A stretch of 11,304 nucleotides of DNA from NCBI GenBank assembly GCA_036260415.1, contig DASZZX010000348.1, positions 1 to 11,304 of the forward strand, read 5' to 3'. Of this stretch, positions 6,101 through 11,304 are shown piece by piece. Within the stretch, counting starts at the first letter, position 1, and each line of letters begins with the position of its first letter. The stretch comes from DASZZX01 sp036260415. GTDB lineage: Bacteria; Actinomycetota; Nitriliruptoria; Nitriliruptorales; JAHWKO01. The position numbers and the translations under genes are program-made. The notes beneath the pieces are model-generated. The model saw only the letters and a program-made list of their open reading frames with translations. It did not search any database and was not told the origin of the DNA.

Positions 6101-7997
6101 CATGTCGGGCGACGTCTTCGGCAACGGCATGCTGCAGTCGCGCAGCATCGAGCTGGTGGCCGCGTTCGACCACCGCGACATCTTCCTGGACCCGCAGCCC
6201 GACGCCGAGCGGGCGTTCGCCGAACGCAAGCGCCTCTTCGAGCAACCACACCTGTCGTGGAAGGACTACGACCGTGAGGCCATCAGCGACGGCGGCGGCG
6301 TGTGGTCGCGGCACGAGAAGAGCGTCCCGCTGTCCCCGCAGGTCCGCGAGGTGTTGCGGATCGAGCAGGACCAGCTCGCACCGCCGGAGCTGATCCGCGC
6401 CATCCTGCGCGCCCCCGTGGATCTGCTGTTCGCCGGCGGCATCGGCACGTTCGTCAAGGCCTCGTACGAGACCAACGAGGGGATCGGCGACCGTACCAAC
6501 GACGAGGTGCGCATCGACGCGACCCAGCTGGGCGCCCGGGTGGTCGGCGAGGGGGCCAACCTGGCCGTGACGCAGGAGGGCCGCATCCAGTACGCACGCC
6601 GTGGCGGCCGGATCAACGCGGACTTCATCGACAACGCCGCCGCAGTGGACATCTCCGACCGCGAGGTCAACCTCAAGGTGCTCCTGGGCCTCGCCGTCGA
6701 ACGTGACGAGATCAGCGCCGACGAGCGCGACTCGCTGCTCGAGGATGTCACCGACGACGTGGTCGCCAGCTGCCTGAACGACGTGGACCTCCAGGCGTGG
6801 ATGCTGAGCCAGGAGGCCGCGGCCAGCCCGGCCAACATCGAGGTGTTCGAGGCGCTGCTGGCTCACCTCGAGTCGACCGGTGCGGTGGAGCGCGCGGTGG
6901 AGGCGCTGCCATCCAGCGAGCAGATGCAGGAGCGGCGCGAAGCCGGGGCCGGCCTCACCCGCCCCGAGCTGGCGGTGCTGCTGGCCGCCTCCAAGCGGGA
7001 TGTGTCGCAGATCCTGGTCGACTCCGACCTCCCGGATCAGCCGGCGCTGAGCGCGGTGCTGCGCGCGTACTTCCCGCCGCGTCTGGTGGAACGGTTCAGC
7101 CACCTCCTCGCCGAGCACCGCCTCCGCCGCGAGCTCATCGCGACCGTCGTCGCCAACGACGTCGTGAACCGGGCGGGGATCGCGTTCGTGCACCGGCTGA
7201 CGCGCGACCTCGGACTTCCCCACGCCACGGTGGTCGCCGCCTACTGGGTTGCCCGGGCCGTCATCGGGGCGGAGCGCTACTGGGAGACCATCGAGGATCT
7301 CGACCAGCACTCCGACCCGGACCTCGCGGAGGAGCTCAAGCGCGAGGTGGACGCCGTGCTGGAGACCCTGACACGCGAGTACGCCCGGTCGCGCCAGCTG
7401 GACGACATCGCCGCCACGATCGAACAGGACCGTGGCGCCGTCGAGGAGCTGGAACGGGCCATGGTCGAGGCGCGTCTGCCGGGCAGCGACCGCCGGCAGG
7501 TGGGACGCGCCCAGCAGCTGGTCTCCCGGGGAGTGGACGCGTTGATGGCGGCGCGTCTGGAGTCGCTGGCGGATCTGGAGATCGCCCCGGACGTGGCAGC
7601 GGTCGCCCGGACCGTGGAGCGGGACGTCGCCGGAGTGGCCGAAGCCTTCCTGGTGATCGGCGAGGCGCTGGGGCTACCCCGGCTGCAGCGGCTGCTGGAA
7701 CGTGTCCGGCCCGCCGACCGCTGGGCGCGCATGGAGCGGCGCGGGCTGGCCGACGACCTGCGTGCGGTGCAGCGGGAGGCCGCGCACCGGGCGCTGCTCG
7801 CCTACCCGGAGGTCGAGGAGGGTGAAGCCGCCGACCGGTTCGTGGCCTCACGCCGCACCGCCATCCAGCACGCGGCTCGACTCGCCCGGGTGGTGGACGA
7901 GGACCAGGACCAGGTGCGCCTCGACGCCGTGTCGGTGGCCCTGCGCGCGATCCGCGATGCTCTACGCAGCGGGGCGCCGCGCGTGCCCGACCGGTAG
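3159..7997 (+). CDS. gdh: Large NAD-specific glutamate dehydrogenase (about 180 kDa class)
   Basis: This enzyme catalyses NAD-dependent oxidative deamination of glutamate to 2-oxoglutarate and ammonia in the cytoplasm. At 1,612 residues it matches the large GDH class of Streptomyces, mycobacteria and Pseudomonas (about 1,600-1,650). The long N-terminal half carries ACT-like regulatory segments (about 93-160, 373-465 and 570-610). The catalytic core shows RGGPVARGGIRWSDR (804-818), the glutamate-binding PTGGKGGF (842-849), AADRGTAAFSD (907-917), GGSCGYDHK (937-945), the dinucleotide-binding VVGIGDMSGDVFGNG (976-990), GGIGTFVKAS (1093-1102) and GEGANL (1130-1135). A helical C-terminal region includes GLTRPELAVLLAASK near 1265. 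Arg910 stands where I recall Lys in most relatives. The GTG start is the first available in frame, but GAGGA (3153-3157) lies only 1 nt before it, so the exact start is less certain than the identity. The gene is alone between a terminator and the convergent holA. Confidence 0.97.
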   Translation: MDDSGERPGHIDEPGTLLERLEERADPGSLPLIKDFAKAMLRRSRDLELDRMDPDALAGKIVAAFDFVADRHPGDLALRTFNPDVSLDGWSDPGTVIEVCTEDRPFLLTTVVEELRRLGHEVVRTIHPVLGVERDDDGTLEHIGPARGAASREALVHVELDARVPHEEQGTLEKCLRDVLQDVIAATRDFQKMRERVEDVTAVMRRRIADGVLDDDASEAAELLDWLLDDNFVLLGCRDYELTDRADDEPAVEVVAGSGLGILGDVSRSRYSEPVPLSEADDHFRARLDSERVVSVARSHRYSTVRKRVRMVNVWAKRVDEQGHPVGQFRLLGLFADKTQPLAAASIPVLRRKLDRVLELEDVAENSHDERTFLALFQAMPKDELFELDLPELRATLLELFAAEGERDIAVHRRVDPITRNVSVIVSLPRDHYDADFRRRVQELLRDRYGIDAVEVDLSLGDRPEAIARFSLRLPEGDIPEVSPEELEADVRRLARTWEDEVTEALVSRHGEAEGRRLAREVGSRMPATYREHATIDLGAPDDVEAVDALLRSDQELHIRLHDDPHPGAELTRLKMVKLGPGIELSRMLPILESLGLTVAEELPFRLTGDGPEIHVHDYGVHVDGSLVDVERDGQRIADTVLAAWDGRLEVDSLNRLILQAQLDWAAVTLLRAYRRYRRQVGTAYTADYTNDALVEHRDVTRALVRYFEVRFDPELDAPPEDVDAARQDVLAALEAVERLDHDRILRHFLAMVDATLRTNRYRPDAGSHLTLKFDSAGVPAAPKPVPHRELFVYTPEVEGIHLRGGPVARGGIRWSDRRDDFRAEVLGLMQAQLLKNAMIVPTGGKGGFVLKRPPLDPDALDAEVARQYRTFIRALLEITDNVVGGEVTPPSGVRRADGDDPYLVVAADRGTAAFSDVANSIADELGFWLGDAFAAGGSCGYDHKQLGITARGVWVAVQRHFRELGVDVQTEPITVVGIGDMSGDVFGNGMLQSRSIELVAAFDHRDIFLDPQPDAERAFAERKRLFEQPHLSWKDYDREAISDGGGVWSRHEKSVPLSPQVREVLRIEQDQLAPPELIRAILRAPVDLLFAGGIGTFVKASYETNEGIGDRTNDEVRIDATQLGARVVGEGANLAVTQEGRIQYARRGGRINADFIDNAAAVDISDREVNLKVLLGLAVERDEISADERDSLLEDVTDDVVASCLNDVDLQAWMLSQEAAASPANIEVFEALLAHLESTGAVERAVEALPSSEQMQERREAGAGLTRPELAVLLAASKRDVSQILVDSDLPDQPALSAVLRAYFPPRLVERFSHLLAEHRLRRELIATVVANDVVNRAGIAFVHRLTRDLGLPHATVVAAYWVARAVIGAERYWETIEDLDQHSDPDLAEELKREVDAVLETLTREYARSRQLDDIAATIEQDRGAVEELERAMVEARLPGSDRRQVGRAQQLVSRGVDALMAARLESLADLEIAPDVAAVARTVERDVAGVAEAFLVIGEALGLPRLQRLLERVRPADRWARMERRGLADDLRAVQREAAHRALLAYPEVEEGEAADRFVASRRTAIQHAARLARVVDEDQDQVRLDAVSVALRAIRDALRSGAPRVPDR

Positions 7998-8112
7998 GCG
8001 GATCGACGGAGTCGGCGAAGGCGGCCGGCGAGACGGGGTGGTTGCTCAGTTCGGGCGCGCAGCGGCGCACGGCCCCGCCGGTCGCACGGTTCGCCGAGCG
8101 TGCCGTCCCCGC
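7998..8112. other. Convergent spacer between gdh and holA with a long-range inverted repeat
   Basis: The two genes meet tail to tail across 115 bp. TCGGCGAA (8012-8019) and TTCGCCGA (8090-8097) are perfect inverted copies 70 bp apart, and an inner GGCGG (8020-8024) can pair with CCGCC (8075-8079). This might form a loose bidirectional termination structure, but no compact hairpin with a T tract is visible for either gene. I see no tRNA or small ORF here. Confidence 0.3.
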
Positions 8113-9084
8113 TCAGGCCGTCGCGAGCGGGTTCCAGGGCCGACCCACCTGGCTGCTGGTGGCCAGGTCGATCACGGCCAGTTCGAGCAGGAGCTCGGGC
8201 GGCAGGTCGGAGCCCTTCAGGTCGAGGTCGGCGCGAGCCAGCCGGTCGTGGCACCAGGCCAGCTCCCCGGGATGGAAGCGTCGTGCCAGACCGGTCAGGA
8301 ACCCGTGCTGGCCGCCCGACATGCCCAGGTCCTGCGCGCTGGCGCCGCCGCGCACCTGCAGCAGCTGGCGGAGCCGGAACGTGATGGCACCCAGGAGGGC
8401 GAGTGGCGCCTCGCCGGCATCCAGCGCGCCCCGCAGCGCCACGACGGCGGCGGCCGGGTCGCGTTGCGCCACCGCATCGGCCACCACGAACCCACCACGG
8501 TTGCCGTGCCCCTGCACGGCGCGCTCCACGTCGGCGACACCCACCCGCGCGCCCGCCGGCGTGGCGGCGGCCACCTGGGCGCACTTGGACGCGATCTCGG
8601 CCGGGTCGGTGCCGGCGTGGCCGAGCAGGGCACGCAGCGCGGCCACATCGGCGTCACGGTCGAGACGGCGTAGCTCGTCGCGGGCGAGCGCCTCCCAAGC
8701 CCGTCCGTCCCATGGGCGCGGCGCGGTCACCTCGATGCGCTGCCCGACCTCCTCCGTCCGTCTGGCGAGCCGCGTCCGGCGATCGGTGCTGCGGGCGACC
8801 AGCACGAGCGTCGCGGCCGGGTCGGGCGCCTCCAGGTAGGTGAGCACCTCCTCGGCGGTGCGGCCACGCAGCTTCTCGACGCTGCGCAGCACCACCACGC
8901 GGGTGCCACCGAACAGCGACGCGGTGCGCATCTCCGGCAGCCCGGACGCGTCCTCCACGTCGACCTGTTCCACGTCGAGGTCGGGGTCGGACGCCCGGAG
9001 GTCCGCGAGCAACCGCTCGAGCGCGCGCTGCAGGAGCAGCTCGTCGTCGCCGGCGAGCAGGTACACGGGAGCGCGGTCGGACAC
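8113..9084 (-). CDS. holA: DNA polymerase III delta subunit
   Basis: HolA (delta) is the clamp-loader subunit that opens the beta sliding clamp at primed sites during replication. The product is 323 residues, near the usual 320-345. It shows the delta N-terminus with APVYLLAGDDELLLQRALE (5-23), the FGGTRVVVLR strand region (about 58-67), LVLVA about 35 residues later, and a helical C-terminal collar domain with FRLRQLLQVRG and HPGELAWCHDRLARADLDLK. As expected for delta, there is no Walker A P-loop. The start is GTG at 9084-9082; no Shine-Dalgarno is visible, and a TACCCT -10-like element only 6 nt upstream suggests a leaderless transcript. Its first 431 bp lie inside the comEC frame, which has no stop before it. 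Codon bias (G/C-rich third positions) shows that holA is the true coding frame in the overlap. Confidence 0.93.
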   Translation of the reverse strand: MSDRAPVYLLAGDDELLLQRALERLLADLRASDPDLDVEQVDVEDASGLPEMRTASLFGGTRVVVLRSVEKLRGRTAEEVLTYLEAPDPAATLVLVARSTDRRTRLARRTEEVGQRIEVTAPRPWDGRAWEALARDELRRLDRDADVAALRALLGHAGTDPAEIASKCAQVAAATPAGARVGVADVERAVQGHGNRGGFVVADAVAQRDPAAAVVALRGALDAGEAPLALLGAITFRLRQLLQVRGGASAQDLGMSGGQHGFLTGLARRFHPGELAWCHDRLARADLDLKGSDLPPELLLELAVIDLATSSQVGRPWNPLATA

Positions 9085-11296
9085 CCCGGGAGGGTAGCGA
9101 CCCGGCCAGGGACGGCCCGGGCGGTCGCGCCCACGGCCGTGCCGACGGTGTTGCTGCCGCCACCTCCGGTGCGGTCGCGGTCACGGCGACGCGCACGGTG
9201 CCGTCGCGGTCGGTGCGCCGCACCACGGCCCCGTCACGACGCAGCCGTCCCAGCACCTCCTCACGCGGGTGCCCGTAGCGGTTGTCCGCGCCGACCGACA
9301 CGATCGCCAGCGGGGCGGCGGCGGCGTGGAGGAAGGCGGGGTCGCTGGTCGCGCTGCCGTGGTGGGGGACCTTGAGCAGACCGGTGCGCAGCAGGGGCGC
9401 GACGGCCAGCAGGTCGCGCTGCGCCGCCTCCTCGACGTCGCCGGTGAGCAGCGCCGAGCGGCCGGCCCAGCCGATCCACAGCACCAGCGACATCTCGTTG
9501 GGCTCGCTGTCGGCCGACCGGTAGGGACGGCCGGCGGGCGGCGCGAGCACCCGGACGTGCAGCCCGCCGACGGTGGCGAGCTGGCCGGCCGCCGGGGTGG
9601 CCACGGTGACGCCGCGCGCCCGAGCGGTGTGCAAGGTGACGGCCACGCTGGGGAGGCCGGTGGGGAGCTGCGGGAGCCACACCGCACCCACACGGCCCTG
9701 GGCGAGGACGGCCGGTAGCCCGTCGACGTGGTCGGCGTGGGGATGACTCGCCACCACGACGTCCAGGTGACGCTTGCCCGCACCCCGCAACCAGCGCGCC
9801 GCGCGCCGGTCCGGGCCGCCGTCCACCAGCACCCGCGCGCCGCCACCCTCGACCAGGACGGCGTCGCCCTGCCCCACGTCGATCGCCGTGACCGTGAGGC
9901 TGCGGACGGGGACCCGTGCCGCCGCCAGCGGCAGCGCCGCGACGGTCGCTGCGGCCAGCGCGGTCCAGGCGACCGGACGCCGGTGACGGTCGCCCGCCAG
10001 CAGCCAGCCCGACGCGACCGCCGCCGCCAGGACGGTGACGGGGCGCTGCAGCGTCACCACCGCACCGGTGCCCTGCAGCGCGCCGGCTACCCACAGCACG
10101 ACGTCCAGCGGGGGTCGGGCCCACCACAGCAGTGGCACGCCGAGCGCCGGGGCGACGGCGGCCGCCACGCTCCCCGCGACGACCACCGCCGACGCCGCCG
10201 CGGCCGCGGGGACGGCGACCAGGTTGGCCGGCACCGCCGCCAACGGCACCTCCCCGAACGTCGTTAGGAGCAGCGGTGCGACCGCAAGTTGGGCCGCCAG
10301 GGTCGCCGCTGCGAGGTCGGCCAGCACCGCCGGCAGACGTCGCCACCGGGCGCGCAGGTGCGGCGCCAGGACGAGCACACCTGCGGCGGCGGCCGCGGAC
10401 AGCAGCAGTCCCGGCGAGCCGGCGACACCCGGGTCGGCGAGGACGAGTAGGAGCACGGCGGCCGCGAGGGTGTGGCGCGGGTCGGTGAGACGACCAGCCG
10501 CACCGGCGGCCAGCACCAGGCCGGCCATGCAGCTGGCCCGCAGCACGCTGGGTTCCCACCGCGTCAGGAAGACGAACCACACCAGCACCGCGAAGAGCCC
10601 CGCCCGGCGCGTGTGCGCGTGCAGGCGCAGTGCCCGCAGCGCGCTCGCGGCGCCCAGCAGCACCACCGCGACGTTGGAGCCGCTGACCGCCACCAGGTGC
10701 GTCAGACCGGTGCTGCGCATCGCGTCGAGGAGCGTGTCGGGCAGCAGACGTGTGTCGCCGGTGGCCAGCCCGACCGCGAGCCCTGCGTGCCCCGGCGGCA
10801 ACGCGCGTACCGCCGCCGCACGGATGCGGGCGCGCACCGCCTCGCTCGCGCGACCCACCCCGCCGGGCATGCCACGCCCCTCCCAGCGCAGCGGGTGCAG
10901 CGCGACCGCGGCGTACTGGCTCCGTAGGGCGCGACCGAACCCGTTACGCGGCAGCGGCCGGGCCGACGTGACCGCGGACCACCGGCTGCCCACGACCGGC
11001 GGCGGACCCAAGGCGGCGGTGCCCCGGAGGAACGCCCGCTCGCGGGTGGGCCGCCCGCCGACCTCGACCACGCGGACGAGCGCCCACCAGCCGTCGGGCT
11101 CGACCCGCGGCTCGCTGGCGACGACCAGCGCCACGGGCCGGCGACCGCCGTCGAGGGCGAGCTCGGTCAGCAGGCCCCGGTCGAGCGCGGCGAACCGGGT
11201 CCCCGCGACCCCGGCAGCGACCAGCCCGACCGCCACGACCGCCGCCGTGAGGGCGGCGGCGCTGCAGCGCTCGCGGCGGGCGCGCGCGGCGGCCAC
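8654..11296 (-). CDS. comEC: ComEC/Rec2 DNA-uptake channel with MBL domain; no stop before holA
   Basis: ComEC forms the inner-membrane channel for single-stranded DNA in natural transformation. Core residues 1-705 match the family: a first membrane helix (about 12-35), an OB-fold-like region (about 50-125), the Competence domain with GLTHLVAVSGSN (197-208) and several further helices, then a metallo-beta-lactamase-like domain with DVGQGDAVLVEGG, metal-ligand motif HPHADH (518-523), LLTGDVEE, PHHGS (644-648) and NRYGHP, ending at DRDGTVRVAV (about 705). Homologs normally stop near there. Here the frame continues to 8654: about 32 residues to the holA start and 143 more inside holA, Arg/Pro/Gly-rich and resembling shadow translation. 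The true C-terminus is therefore unclear; a lost stop, a nearby frameshift or a sequence error are all possible. GTG at 11296-11294 is the first visible start, but TG-ACA-TCG precedes it in frame, so a start at 11305 outside the window is plausible. Confidence 0.88.
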   Translation of the reverse strand: MAAARARRERCSAAALTAAVVAVGLVAAGVAGTRFAALDRGLLTELALDGGRRPVALVVASEPRVEPDGWWALVRVVEVGGRPTRERAFLRGTAALGPPPVVGSRWSAVTSARPLPRNGFGRALRSQYAAVALHPLRWEGRGMPGGVGRASEAVRARIRAAAVRALPPGHAGLAVGLATGDTRLLPDTLLDAMRSTGLTHLVAVSGSNVAVVLLGAASALRALRLHAHTRRAGLFAVLVWFVFLTRWEPSVLRASCMAGLVLAAGAAGRLTDPRHTLAAAVLLLVLADPGVAGSPGLLLSAAAAAGVLVLAPHLRARWRRLPAVLADLAAATLAAQLAVAPLLLTTFGEVPLAAVPANLVAVPAAAAASAVVVAGSVAAAVAPALGVPLLWWARPPLDVVLWVAGALQGTGAVVTLQRPVTVLAAAVASGWLLAGDRHRRPVAWTALAAATVAALPLAAARVPVRSLTVTAIDVGQGDAVLVEGGGARVLVDGGPDRRAARWLRGAGKRHLDVVVASHPHADHVDGLPAVLAQGRVGAVWLPQLPTGLPSVAVTLHTARARGVTVATPAAGQLATVGGLHVRVLAPPAGRPYRSADSEPNEMSLVLWIGWAGRSALLTGDVEEAAQRDLLAVAPLLRTGLLKVPHHGSATSDPAFLHAAAAPLAIVSVGADNRYGHPREEVLGRLRRDGAVVRRTDRDGTVRVAVTATAPEVAAATPSARPWARPPGPSLAGSLPSRGVRPRSRVPARRRRRAAPAARARAVARGPPGVRPRPRRGTGRRGGRVRAAGDAHRVAVRWHPRGGAAQRREAAWPHRRGGAHLPGGARPGRDARAGRPQHRSPDAARQTDGGGRAAHRGDRAAPMGRTGLGGARPRRATPSRP
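9091..9096 (-). promoter_or_regulatory. Candidate leaderless holA promoter (-10)
   Basis: The minus strand reads TACCCT, then CCCGGG, then the holA GTG. Transcription starting 7 nt after the -10 would begin exactly at the GTG, giving a leaderless message, a common arrangement in actinobacteria. That fits the absence of a Shine-Dalgarno. No good -35 is seen. It would let holA be expressed independently of comEC. Confidence 0.4.
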
Positions 11297-11304
11297 CGAT
11301 GTCA

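Noticed and set aside
4572..7310. A 912-codon open frame antisense to gdh
   Set aside because: It lies wholly opposite the well-conserved gdh. Stop-free antisense frames are expected where the sense gene has G/C-rich third positions. The translation is His/Val/Gln-rich with no recognisable domain.
8020..8100. Possible tRNA or small RNA in the gdh/holA spacer
   Set aside because: No T-loop GTTCRA, no D-loop pattern and no 7-bp acceptor pairing at tRNA distance could be found.
7702..8673. A plus-strand frame of 323 codons over the gdh end and holA
   Set aside because: It reads out of frame through the gdh end and then antisense to holA; no domain is recognisable.
9261..10580. A 439-codon second frame inside comEC
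   Set aside because: It is Arg/Gly/Pro-rich and coincides with clear ComEC membrane and metallo-beta-lactamase motifs in the main frame.
1..11304. Defence system, mobile element or CRISPR array
   Set aside because: All long coding regions are identified housekeeping or transport genes, no regularly spaced repeats or terminal repeats were seen, and composition is even throughout.

Overview
This is a very GC-rich stretch (by eye about 70% or more) of what looks like a chromosomal housekeeping region of an actinobacterium. The pointers are GTG/TTG start codons, strong G/C bias at third codon positions, the long-form (about 1,600-residue) NAD glutamate dehydrogenase, and the gene set lepA / rpsT / holA / comEC, a known actinobacterial neighbourhood. 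From memory, Mycobacterium tuberculosis has the same relative strands: lepA leftward, rpsT rightward, holA and comEC leftward. The sequence alone does not fix genus or family.

Layout, left to right. Positions 1-73 hold a two-tier inverted repeat just past lepA, a likely terminator. lepA (74-1924, minus) encodes elongation factor 4. A 138-bp divergent spacer carries candidate promoters for lepA and bioY. bioY (2063-2632, plus) encodes the biotin-binding S component of an ECF transporter and starts at TTG behind a strong Shine-Dalgarno. A good promoter spans the end of bioY, and a strong hairpin sits at its predicted start site, ahead of rpsT (2729-2992, plus, ribosomal protein S20, GTG start). 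A 10-bp perfect-stem terminator follows. gdh (3159-7997, plus) encodes the large NAD-dependent glutamate dehydrogenase and fills nearly half the window. A 115-bp convergent spacer separates it from holA (8113-9084, minus, DNA polymerase III delta subunit). comEC (minus) enters from the right edge and encodes the DNA-uptake channel with its metallo-beta-lactamase-like domain. Its frame has no stop before holA and stays open to 8654, deep inside holA.

The genes serve translation (lepA, rpsT), replication (holA), DNA uptake (comEC), biotin uptake (bioY) and glutamate catabolism (gdh). bioY and gdh look like additions to an older lepA-rpsT-holA-comEC block. I see no rRNA, tRNA, CRISPR array, insertion sequence, phage gene or defence system. 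I do not think the window contains a new multi-gene system. The items most worth a second look are the comEC/holA overlap, the promoter-plus-hairpin arrangement at rpsT, the lone bioY, and the structured element after lepA.
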